Shown one piece after another: positions 9,801 to 17,405 of a stretch of DNA of 64,000 nucleotides. Location: assembly GCA_958450365.1 (NCBI GenBank), contig CAUEEP010000752.1, forward strand, positions 740,001-804,000, given 5' to 3'. The DNA is from Mesorhabditis belari. Lineage: Eukaryota; Nematoda; Chromadorea; Rhabditida; Rhabditidae. Positions within the stretch are counted from its first letter, which is position 1. Each line of letters opens with the position of its first letter. The translations under genes and the position numbers were made by a program. The notes beneath the pieces are model-generated. The model was not told the DNA's origin, made no database searches, and worked only from the letters and a program-made list of their open reading frames with translations.

Positions 9801-12680
9801 TCGCTCCCCCGATAATCCTTCAGCTCCCCCGATAATCGGACCGCTCCTCTGATATTGGAAAAGAACCAAAAAACCTTTCTGACAAAGTTCCCAATCAATA
9901 CTAATGATTTTGAAACTGACAAAGCTTACCCAAAGTTTTGATTGATGTTCATGGTTTGATTTAATTATATTAAAACAAGGAAAAGCTAAGTTTTTGCATT
10001 GCTCTTCAGTAAGCTATCTGAAAAATCGTAATTGTGAATCTTTAGATAATGATATGAACGCTGGAATGATCGTTGGAACGGCGAATCGCCAAGCGAATCC
10101 CGCTTTGACACAAACCGTTTTGGAGACAGCCGGCAACTCGTATTTATTGCCACATGGAGCTGGTTAGATCATTTGAATGATTAAAATGAAAAATTTAGCT
10201 CCATCACAACAAAAAGAAAAAGAAAAGGAAAAGGAAAAGGAATACCCGCCAATTCCAATGGACGAGGTGCACAAGTACATAAAAATGGAGAGGGATGGAC
10301 GGGATCCAAGTTAGTATCATGATTAACACATACACTACTGGACAATGAAATATCATATTTGAAAAAAGATCGTCGCTTTCGCGCGTCTGTAACTGCTATT
10401 CTATTCAAATTTCTGTCTACGAGGACATCCGATTGAAATCGTTCAATCCTTTCATTGTCTTATAGTCTGCAAACGACCTACACTACTGGACAATGAAATA
10501 TCATATTTGAAAAAAGATCGTTACTTTCGTGCGTCTGTAACTCCCTTGTCTTTACCGTATTTCTAGATATTAATATTACCATTGTGTAGACCTTGAAAAG
10601 ACCTTCCAGAAAATGTATAACACTAATAGTTTAAACTCAAAGACAACGGAGTTACAGACGCGCGAACGTGACGATCTTTTTTTCACATATGATATTTCAT
10701 TGTCCAGTACTGTAGATGACCGCGTGACTCAATGCTGAGTTTTTCTCGTGAATGGTGTACCAAATGAGTTCAAAATTTGCAAGAGCATGTAATTTTGGGT
10801 TCTCTTTCCAAATCCAATGTTAGTTTTATTAAAAAGTTGTGTGATTTTTCGTAAAAAGCGGAAAAATCTGGTGCGATCTCACCGAGGCCATGGTCGAGTG
10901 GTCTAAGGCGCGGGACATCGCCATTAAATTTGCGACGATCGCCATTAAATTTGCTCACGGTAAGTGCTATTCGATGCGAAAAAATGTCCTGAATCCAAAT
11001 TTGAAACAATTTTTCGAATCCGTCTGACAGATTTTTTTAAAATCGAAAAAATCACTATTTTTCCATATAAACGCCAAAATTGTCTCTCTTTTACAAGCTG
11101 GCTCTCGGCGAAAAGGAAATTTTGGTGAGCGTCATATACCAAACTTTATGCTCAAGGGTCTTGTGCACATTTTGACACTAAAACGAAATCAATTGGGTGA
11201 ATCTGTGAAAAGTTGATGCCTTTTGAACGCTAAAGGTAGCGTTTTTCAACTTTCTGCGCGCTAAAGCGTGGGGCAATTTTGGCGTTTATATGAAAAAATA
11301 GTGATTTTTTCGATTTTAAAAAAAATCTGTCAGACGGATTCGAAAAATTCTTTTGAATTTGAATTCAGGAGATTTTTTTGCATCGAGTAGCACTTACAAA
11401 TTCAACGGCGATCGCATTTTCGCGCGGATGTGCGGCAGGTCAGTCTGAGGCTTCAATAGGGGGCTGTTGGTTCGACTCCTTCGAAGCAGGAATGTTTTGC
11501 AATAAATATTCTCTAATAGTTTTAAATACTTTAATAGAGTAACTATAAACATCAAGTGTTAGAACTCAAAGAAGTTTTGAAAAATTAGTGTTTTTGAATT
11601 TTCTAAAAAAAGCGTTTTGTCAAGGAAAGTTAACTACTAGAAATTAGCGTATAAAATAAAAGAATTAAAATGAAAATAAATTATAATGGAGTTTATTCGG
11701 GCTAAATTTAAGCCCGAATCCGGATTCTAGAGTCTTTTCAGGCCCCGGGATTTGGTGATTCAAATCAGCGGTTTAGCAAAAGAGGGAAAAGAGCGCCGAA
11801 TAGAAAACGTTCAAAACAGCGCCGTCAAATCTCGCACAATCCAAAAAACCAAGCCACTTCAAGTTTTATATCAAAAAATTCCTTGCGTTCTTGGCTACAT
11901 GATGGGTGAAACAGTTTTAAAAAAAAGTTAATGTTTCATAGATAAAAAGAGCGCTCAAAATGTGTGTCGAGTGATACTCAGTTGGTTAATTGAACATCGT
12001 CAATGTGTTAAGAATTAAGAACTTTAGCATTACAGTCAATAAGTTGAAGTTGAGATAAGTTTAGCATTCAATTTCGCTTATCGGATATTTGCTGGCCCTG
12101 GCCCCCTTGTCATTGGACAATCCAACTTTGAACTGAAATATCTTTGGGTTGGGCTGTCGAATTTAGATATTCTTGGTATCATTAGATGCACCAAATCTTT
12201 CTCTTTCGATTAGTAAAAAACTGTTTAAATTGGACAGCCCAACACCAAGATATTTGAGCTCAAAGTTAGATTGCCAATGGCAAAGGGGGCGGAGCGCGTA
12301 TCAAATGTCCCACATTCTAAATGTTTACATCCATGGACTGGGAATCAATGCATAAATTGAAGTTTAAATAAAATTAGTTTTCAATTTCAGGTCTAGTAAT
12401 GCCAGTTGTCGAATCGGCTGCAGTTCAGCTAGCGAAAGCGCTCAATATTCGAGTGGTCAATGGAGACACTTTGTATCCATACAGTGACTTCTGGAGAAAA
12501 ACCTTCAATAAATTAGCGGTTAAATCATTCGTTAATCAATTCTTAAGATTGTTTTAGCACGACCCAGCCTTCCAATACTATTTCCGGAATCCAAAGAATC
12601 CGGTGGCAAAACGAGCGGCTCGTGAGGCACTCATCGAATATTTAAACACTGGCCGGCCCAAGAATACTCGGAATTTGTGA
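887..12680 (+). CDS. MBL-fold hydrolase (MBLAC1-like) with Thr-rich linker and unknown C-terminal part
   Basis: Thirteen exons: 887-995, 2289-2452, 3193-3310, 4444-4518, 5482-5551, 5892-5985, 8106-8376, 8991-9137, 9211-9309, 10046-10162, 10199-10309, 12391-12518, 12558-12680 (stop TGA). All phases agree, giving 538 codons from the ATG at 896. That ATG follows an acceptor at 885-886 in open frame, so a further 5' exon probably exists. Residues 1-205 are a metallo-beta-lactamase fold. The HxHxDH motif is in TTHGHPDHFGQG, the third ligand in TPGHT, the Asp in VVGDLF and the last His in IIPGHGHVFR, so the metal site is intact. Similar animal proteins are MBLAC1 and worm SWIP-10. Residues ~208-297 are Thr-rich. 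The last ~240 residues, with a Lys-Glu run near PSQQKEKE, are not recognised. Exon 8 could instead start at 8976. The gene could be two: the join across 5985-8106 rests on matching phase 0 and good splice sites only. Confidence 0.75.
1541..1790. mobile_element. Foldback MITE, family P2, truncated copy
   Basis: Starts at GGAGTGGGACAAATGCGACC. The left arm and centre match the complete copies at 30294-30673 and 56117-56512, but the right arm stops after GCCTTTTAGCCCAAATT and continues into ATT repeats. It lies in intron 1 of the hydrolase gene. The rest of that intron (996-1540, 1791-2288) shows nothing recognisable. Confidence 0.75.
2697..2912. repeat. Foldback hairpin in intron 2 of the hydrolase gene
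   Basis: Arms of about 80 bases. Left contains TCAGCCGATTGCTCTGAAAT, right contains its complement around CAGAGCAATCGGCTAAGAAT, with outer ends ACTAGACATGGGAAATTCC and GGAATTTCTCCATGCCTAGT. Non-coding, MITE-like; no second copy noticed. Confidence 0.65.
3424..3807 (+). pseudogene. LINE (non-LTR retrotransposon) 3' end, copy 1
   Basis: 5'-truncated. It encodes the C-terminal tail of a non-LTR reverse transcriptase protein (pattern FPIRTxRIWNRLPRVLRES, followed by DDLDLEAL), here with frame damage. It ends in AATAAAGTATCTATATAT. Copy 2 lies 100 bases downstream. Both sit in an intron of the hydrolase gene. Confidence 0.65.
3905..4312 (+). pseudogene. LINE 3' end, copy 2
   Basis: Same element as copy 1 with a better-preserved frame: 3978-4172 encodes NSFPIRTPRIWNRLPRVL then SVDDLDLEALVNS and a stop. 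The basic, Arg/Trp-containing tail is typical of the end of LINE ORF2. It ends in AATAAAGTATCTATATAT and abuts the duplicated piece of exon 3. Confidence 0.7.
4309..4434 (+). pseudogene. Duplicated fragment of exon 3 plus intron of the hydrolase gene
   Basis: Bases from ATTTCCGTGATTATACGAAA onward repeat 3259-3389: the last 52 bases of exon 3 and the start of its intron. The copy lacks an acceptor, and its donor reads GTAGAC where the functional exon has GTAGGT, so it cannot act as an exon. The two copies bracket the two LINE ends. Confidence 0.8.
5127..5205 (-). pseudogene. tRNA-like relic (GGTACCGGATAGCTYAGT family)
   Basis: On the minus strand it contains a good A box (TAGCTTAGTCG) and a B box-like GGGTTTAATCCC at tRNA spacing, but the acceptor arms do not pair. 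A related sequence with the same GGTACCGGATAGCT start lies at 38878-38958. Likely a degenerate tRNA or tRNA-derived SINE. Confidence 0.5.
6110..6197. repeat. Short tandem repeat (CTATGTCTGTCTG type)
   Basis: Irregular tandem copies of TGCTATGCTATGTCTGTC directly at the break of the KQT fragment. Confidence 0.7.
6196..7353 (-). pseudogene. 5' fragment of a KQT (KCNQ)-type potassium channel gene
   Basis: Antisense, inside an intron of the hydrolase gene. Exon 1 (7275-7353) starts with ATG and reads MNSGPPSFDLEAND. Exon 2 (6905-6994) encodes RRRFAVYHFLDHP, like the YNFLERP motif just before S1 in KCNQ channels. Exon 3 (6714-6811) encodes a hydrophobic S1 (LGIFVFVLISVIVGALAD). The fourth block (about 6196-6334) encodes S2, MEVVLAIFFILEFGIRIWS, matching the KCNQ S2 pattern. 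Phases of exons 1-3 agree and their donors are good. The fourth block lacks a usable acceptor in the right frame, and after S2 it runs into a stop and then a (CTATGTCTG)-type repeat, so S3-S6 and the pore are missing. A 6.36-6.60 kb repeat sits in the intron before S2. Best read as a truncated duplicate of a KQT gene; a full copy should exist elsewhere. Confidence 0.7.
6357..6605. repeat. Dispersed repeat, copy 1 of 2
   Basis: About 240 bases nearly identical to 7452-7703, beginning with the shared ATTCATTGATTTAGTATACC. It lies in the intron before the S2 block of the KQT fragment. The complementary strand has an open frame ending at a GTAAGTAAG donor-like sequence in both copies. I do not recognise the translation, so I call it a repeat rather than an exon. 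Confidence 0.55.
7452..7703. repeat. Dispersed repeat, copy 2 of 2
   Basis: Second copy of the repeat at 6357-6605, same orientation, upstream of exon 1 of the KQT fragment. The pair brackets the first three exons of that fragment. Confidence 0.55.
7797..8092. mobile_element. Foldback MITE, family P3 (TTGGGCTGTCCAATTTAAAT)
   Basis: Palindromic element with outer arms CTCAAAGTTAGATTGGCAAA and GC-rich stems (GGGGCGGGG / CCCCGCCCC). Related copies: 12062-12300, 53375-54010 (two or three in tandem) and 58180-58430. It lies in the intron before the Thr-rich exon of the hydrolase gene. Confidence 0.75.
8530..8700. repeat. Minisatellite, unit of about 26 bases
   Basis: Six or seven copies of GAATCAGAACCGATCAGATC-like units with alternating C/T variants, in the intron after the Thr-rich exon. 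An inverted TAGCATTTA/TAAATGCTA pair flanks it. Confidence 0.85.
9412..9872 (+). mobile_element. TIR-flanked relic with an ISXO2-like zinc ribbon
   Basis: Inverted ends: left CGGTACTTTTCCAATATCGG ... AATCGGGGGAGCAAATTTTG; right CAAAATTTGCTCCCCCGATT ... GATATTGGAAAAGAACC. Between them 9560-9770 encodes YFVTKGVIQSWICNCGESMK then a second Cys pair in RWVCDTCARRK, with RGIRVDNFLQQSKF after it. A Cys4 zinc ribbon followed by a basic stretch and a 'TFF..SK'-like motif is the N-terminal plan of ISXO2-like transposases. No catalytic domain is left. It sits in an intron of the hydrolase gene. Confidence 0.5.
10333..10470. mobile_element. MITE family P4, partial copy
   Basis: Begins CACTACTGGACAATGAAATA after a TA, identical to the ends of the complete copies at 10481-10712 and 27275-27506. 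The right half diverges. Confidence 0.65.
10481..10712. mobile_element. MITE family P4 (CACTACTGGACAATGAAATA), Tc1/mariner-type
   Basis: 232 bases with terminal inverted repeats of about 60 bases, flanked by TA on both sides, as expected for Tc1/mariner-derived elements. A near-identical copy is at 27275-27506. Confidence 0.8.
10876..11500 (+). pseudogene. tRNA-Leu/Ser-like gene interrupted by a foldback element
   Basis: The 5' part (10880-10918) has a perfect A box, TGGTCGAGTGGTCTAAGGCG, typical of Leu/Ser tRNAs. The 3' part (11430-11495) has a perfect B box, GGTTCGACTCC. About 500 bases of foldback DNA (about 10935-11410) lie between them. The arms contain TCGAATCCGTCTGACAGATT and its complement, and CAAAATTGTCTC / AATTTTGGCG at the centre. 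The acceptor arms do not pair well, so it is probably an old pseudogene. Confidence 0.45.
10935..11410. mobile_element. Foldback element inside the tRNA-like sequence
   Basis: Arms of about 150 bases, nearly perfect inverted copies (AAAATCGAAAAAATCACTAT on the left arm, its complement on the right), with outer ends near GTAAGTGCTATTCGATGC / GCATCGAGTAGCACTTAC. No coding capacity. Confidence 0.8.
12062..12300. mobile_element. Foldback MITE, family P3
   Basis: Contains GGGCTGTCGAATTTAGATAT and GTTTAAATTGGACAGCCCAA as an inverted pair, with outer arms around GGCAATGG/CAAAG. It lies in the intron before the last two exons of the hydrolase gene. Confidence 0.75.
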
Positions 12681-12879
12681 TTGATCGATATTTGGAAATT
12701 TGTGATAACAAAAGATATACGAGTTTAGAAGGGATTCTTCTAGAAATTATTGTAATAAATATTTTATTCTTGAAATATAGCTGAAAGATGGGATCTTCTT
12801 TATCTCAAATATGGCATTCTCTTTCTCTTTAATTTTTGGAGACGAAAAACGACAAGAGGTACTTTATTTGCTTGAAAAA

Positions 12880-13190
12880 GAAAGAAAAGAATTACTACTT
12901 GCTAGCATTCCCAATCTCGAATTTCCCAAAGTGTTCTTTGCTTTGCTTTTCTTTCCAAAAAATAACGATCACTAGCTCTATCCGGCTGCCAAATCAGCAG
13001 GTCATTGAGAAATCGGTTGTGTCACTATAGAGAGGCAAAGAGATGGACGCTGTCTAGATATAAGGGATCCGGTTTTGGAAAAATGGAAAAGAAAACCGCT
13101 AATCCATATTGGGAAAGGCTGGCGCTAATGCTATCGAATGGATTCCTAGGGAATGAGTGTATATTTTCAACTGTTCAGCTGAATATGCTC
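12880..13190 (+). repeat. Dispersed repeat of unknown type, copy 1
   Basis: Over 300 bases nearly identical to 63000-63305, from CTTGCTAGCATTCCCAATCT to TATTTTCAACTGTTCAGCTG. Both copies keep a short frame, MEKKTANPYWERLALMLSNG, ending around FSTVQL. I do not recognise it; it may be a fragment of a mobile-element gene. Confidence 0.6.
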
Positions 13191-13461
13191 TTTGGTACGA
13201 TTATCTGTCTGTCTACGATTATCTGTCAGATTCATTTAAACAAATAAGGTTAATTTTATTCAAAAAACAAACATGTAAAGTAAGTTCATTGTAAAATCGA
13301 CAGCCAACTAACTAAGGGTAGCTTCATTTGCACAACTTTTAGCTACGCCATAAACAGAAATCAAACTGGAATCAAAAATACCGAAACTTCACGTATTACA
13401 ATTCACAAAGAAGTGCAAATAATCAAAATGGGTGAATAATGACATAAAACGGGTCCTTTTA

Positions 13462-13622
13462 TACGTTAAATGATACCAAAATGAACTTAAAGTGTAATAT
13501 CCATGCAAAGTTATGAGGCAAAAGGTTAAGTTCCGCTCATAATGGGTGGGGTTTAGATTTTTAGCCAACAACTTTGCATGGATATTATATTTTGAGTTGA
13601 TTTTGGTATCATTCGACACGCA
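13462..13622. repeat. Foldback hairpin
   Basis: AAATGATACCAAAATGAACT ... CATGCAAAGTT pairs with AACTTTGCATGGATATTATA ... TGGTATCATT. It lies just downstream of C6 gene A and continues into a repeat at 13600-13960 that recurs inverted at 62550-62940. Confidence 0.7.
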
Positions 13623-13960
13623 ATTTCATTCTACATCAAATGATAGTCAAAATAATCAAAAGTGAATGTTTGGTGCTGAGAAAAACACAAAAAACCTTCA
13701 ATTGCCAACGGCAAAAAAGGACTGACAGATGTTTTTGTTACAAGTCTAGTGTGCTGGCCGTCTTGATGGCCTCAAAATTCTAAACTGATAACGAATTTGG
13801 ATTCCTCAGCATAGAAAATCCTCGAAAACAAAGTCTCAAGTGTTAGTTTTCAAAAAACACGAATGTGCCAAACACAAGTTGATCAAATTTCTTACAATAG
13901 ATATAGTTCGTTGCCGTTTGCCTAGTACTTCAGCAATCAGACTGAATATTTCTTGAATTC
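13600..13960. repeat. Dispersed repeat, inverted partner of 62550-62940
   Basis: Shares, in opposite orientation, AAACACAAAAAACCTTCAAT, GGCCATCAAGACGGC-type and GGATTCCTCAGCATAGAAAA stretches with 62550-62940. The first part recurs directly at 63880-64000. With 12880-13190 it seems to belong to one larger element present at both ends of the window. Confidence 0.55.
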
Positions 13961-13976
13961 TTGAATTTAAAAACCT

Positions 13977-16900
13977 TTAGTTATTAACAGGAAAACATCC
14001 AATTGTGGTAACATCAATGGTAACTCCAGCTTGCGTAAACTGAAAGCCCGTTCCGTCATCGGTGCAAACGAGTGTCACCGTTGCTGTCGGTTTATCACTG
14101 ATGGATCCATTTTGATCGAGATTAAACTATAATTTAAGCCTGACATTTTCAAAATAAAATTTCAAGATCGTCGTCTTGCTTTTCTTTAAATAATTCACTT
14201 TAAAACGTGTCAACTTTTGAAAAATATTGACATAATCTTGCTTTTAAAGAGCAAATGCTAATTTGTTAGTGTTTTTAAAACTTTAGTTTCTTAATAGTGT
14301 CGAGAAAAACGCGTTCAAAGCTAGACTACACAACACTCCGTGATTATGGGGGTTATTTCAGTATTTACGGTATGTTTTCATTGAAACCGACCGAAATAGT
14401 GGATATCCCGACTGTTGATGTACAGCTTAGCGTTTGAGTAAAACATCCATTCGCGTCAGTGCCGGTTGTTACTAAAAAGTTTCTAATTATGTCAATTGAA
14501 TGACTTCTAGAGTAGATTTCATTGCAATTCGATAACTCACTGCTGGTGAAAGGTTCTGCACCAGCTGACGTCAGATCGATTGTCAAGCCCGTGTTTTTTG
14601 AGCATTTTGAGCATACTAAATGTTTTCTGAATCAAAATGAATAAGAGTTTTGCAAAATGTGCAAACATTGTGCAGTTTTCAAACTGAAAGCAAACTTTTA
14701 AATACCTGGAGGTACTGGCGTTGTCGTTCTCTAAAAAAATCCATTTTGTCAAGTCCTGGTAAATAATTAGAAAATGGTGACACTTGTCTATTAGAATGCA
14801 AATGAATTCTTGTCTTTTAAATATTCGAAATCGTTTAGCGTCAAAGTTAACCATCTAATTCTAGCTAGGTAAATTCTTGAGGTAAATTTCTATTCAAAAG
14901 TTTACTCAAAACACCGCCAATCCGGAGTTCCTACATTTGCTTTCAAAATCTCCGTTAACCTGTTATGGCTGTCATAACCAACTGGCTAAGAGCCCGGTAT
15001 CTTAATCGAGGGGTCAAGAGTTCAATCCCGCCGGCTAGATTATTGTTTTTTCCCCATATATATGTATTACCAGAAGCTTCGTTGCTGCGTTGCAGCAGAG
15101 AAATTTTTGGAGCAAATTTTGGAGAATTGGCGGCAAGGGGAGTCGAACCTGCGACCTCTTTCTTTCGTTCGTTTGAGAAACACGCGCGTTAACCACTCGG
15201 TCATGCTCTAGCAAATGGCGCACTGCGAGTGCACTCGTCTCTAGCCCACACGACCCGGGTTCGATTCCCACCCGCGTTGGCACTTTTGGTTTTTGAAAAT
15301 TTAAAAACATGTTGCACAAATACATGAAATTCTAATCCAAACTGGAAATTATTTGGAACGGTCTACTGGGTGCGGAGGAGTGCTCAAAGATAGACAGACA
15401 GACATACAGACAGGCAGACAGACAGAAAGGCAGACAGACAGGCAGGCAGACAGACAGACAGGCAGAGAGAGAGGCAGACAGACAGACAGGCAGTCAGGCA
15501 GACAGACAGACAGAGAGACAGACAGACAGGCAGACAGACAGGCAGACAGACAGACGGACAGGCAGAGAGACAGACAGGCAGACAGACAGATGGACAAACG
15601 GACAGGTAGTTTTAGTCCCTTTATATAGTAGATATCCGATTTAGATTTTTATCCAATTAGACTCGACAATAGTTTTAACAATTGCTGCGTTGGTAAATCA
15701 TGTTTTTAACAGTTTTTGATACGTGTTTACTTCGTTTTTATCGTTTTTTGTGCCAAAAACAAGGTAAGCAATAGCCGCACCAAAACCTGGTAACTTTTGC
15801 CGAATTTAGCCACTTTTTAAGTGAAAGTATGCTAAGTTTTAGTTGTATCGTTGATGTCCCGAAATTGCATCAAAAGCTGTCAAAAACATGATAAAAACAT
15901 GATTTACCAACGAAGCAATTGTAAAACTATTGTTGAGTCTAAATCGGATATAACATGGATTTTTCTCTTCTCGACATTTAGGGCTTAAGGGTTGAGGCTT
16001 AGGGTTGTGCTTGTGTATTTTTTGTCCCACATTACTCGTGTGAATAAATGTAAAACGAAAACTTTAAGCCCACCTGTGTCGTTGTCTTGGGTGTTGTGGC
16101 TAAAATTGCATCTATGTTAACATTTAAAAGAATTGATCATTACTACAAAGTTTGTTACAGTATAAAGCTACGTTTGATAGTAAATATTAGGTAAATGCAT
16201 AAGAAATGATTTCAATTGATCAAACCATTGAAAAATTTCGAGCGCGAAATGCGAGTCACCAAAAAATGGCATAAATTTTCAACGATAGAAACCTGTTATC
16301 GATGAATGTTATAAACTATTTGAAAGTTGTAAATCTCCTCTACAAAATAGGCTAAAACGTGTTTCAATTGATCGAACCATTGAAGAAATTTCGAGCGCGA
16401 AATGCGAGTGACCAAAAAAGGGCACTTTTTGAAAACCCCACTTTCACAAGAGTTCGGTTTTGACGATTTAGTGCAAAAGGCCCTAAAATATCATTCAAAA
16501 TAATTAAGAGTTGGGATCATTTCGTGGGAAAACTTTGTTTTTACAATAATTTTTCTTTTTTGTGAAAAAGCCGGTTTTTTGAGAATTTTGAGGATTTTGA
16601 ACTTACGCTTTATCTAAATTTCTGTAAATGCATTTCCGTTAGACTTTTTTAATCAATTGATTGAATTTAATGAATATAGCTATCCTTTTTTTTAAATCTT
16701 CAATTTTGGGAAGCTAACTCTATTTTGACCACACTAAACTTGTCCCTAAAGTGGCTCGATTCCTTTTTTGGTCACTCGCATTTCGCCCTCGAAATTTCTT
16801 CAATGGTTCGATCAATTGAAACACGTTTTAGCCTATTTTGTAGAGGAGATTTATAACTTTCTAGTTTATAACATTTACAATTAGTTTATAACATTTACAA

Positions 16901-17405
16901 TTAGTTTATAACATTCATCGTTATCAGTTTTCTATCGTTGGAAATTTATGAAAATGTTGAAATCCGCATTTCTTATGCATTTACCTAATATCTCACTTAT
17001 TTATTAATTTCTGAGATTCAAGGAAAGTTTGGGTATGATTTTTAGCCCTCAAGGTAAGAATTTCTAATCAAAAGTAGCTTTTAATTGAGTACAATCGTTT
17101 ACAGAATTTCTAGATTATAAGCTAAGTATTGAAGATGAATTTTCCTGGTTGAAAGAATTGTAAAGTAACTGGTAACTTTGGGAAGAACACTGTGATTGAA
17201 AAATTTTCATACCTTGACATCAGTAAAACAGTAAGAAACTGATTTCAAATGAAACCAACAAGAAATAACATAATCACTAGTCAAATTACAATCGAACTTT
17301 GCTCGATTCAGCAAACTATTTACTTGTGACTGGCGGTTGTGTCCGAATACAAGCCTCAACAGTTCCAAATACGAGAAAAAGAAGTACAAAATTGTTTTTT
17401 TTCAT
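13977..17405 (-). CDS. C6 (DUF281) secreted protein A
   Basis: Six exons: 17324-17405, 16074-16099, 14706-14730, 14541-14615, 14392-14471, 13977-14126, giving 145 residues with every junction in phase. The start ATG gives a signal peptide ([18 protein letters not shown]), then CIRTQPP, a short Thr-rich stretch from two tiny exons, and a C6 domain: CSKC, DANGCF, LSCTST, LVCTDD, TIGCFP. C6/DUF281 is a nematode family of unknown function. Unlike genes B-F it ends VNN and lacks the final TCxxNPSxCP, so two cysteines are missing. Donors at the C6 exon ends are GTGAGT and GTCGGT. An intron of about 1.4 kb holds the CAGA microsatellite and tRNA-like relics. Not part of an obvious operon. Confidence 0.82.
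14965..15035 (+). pseudogene. tRNA-like relic (CTGGCTAAGAGCC family)
   Basis: Contains ACTGGCTAAGAGCCCGGTAT and GAGTTCAATCCCGCCGGCTA, resembling A and B boxes at tRNA spacing. A related sequence at 43280-43705 is split by a foldback element. The arms pair poorly. Confidence 0.4.
15122..15222 (-). pseudogene. tRNA-Leu/Ser-like relic
   Basis: On the minus strand: A box TGACCGAGTGGTTAACGCG and perfect B box GGTTCGACTCC, about 90 bases in all. The anticodon arm does not fold cleanly. A further perfect B box (GGGTTCGATTCCC) lies on the plus strand at 15257-15270, so two tRNA-like pieces face each other here. Confidence 0.45.
15385..15606. repeat. CAGA/CAGG microsatellite
   Basis: About 220 bases of (GACA)n with GGCA variants, in an intron of C6 gene A. 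The long open frames on both strands here (Cys/Leu/Ser or Asp/Arg/Gln repeats) are artefacts of the repeat. Confidence 0.95.
16184..16991. mobile_element. Foldback element, family P6
   Basis: About 800 bases. The ends ATTAGGTAAATGCATAAGAA and TTCTTATGCATTTACCTAAT are complementary. Inner arms contain CGAAATGCGAGTGACCAAAA and its complement, and AAAATAGGCTAAAACGTGTT and its complement. It lies in the first intron of C6 gene A. No coding capacity. Confidence 0.85.

Noticed and set aside
15349..15628. Cys/Leu/Ser- and Arg/Gln/Asp-repeat proteins
   Set aside because: Translations of a CAGA microsatellite with no splice or start context.
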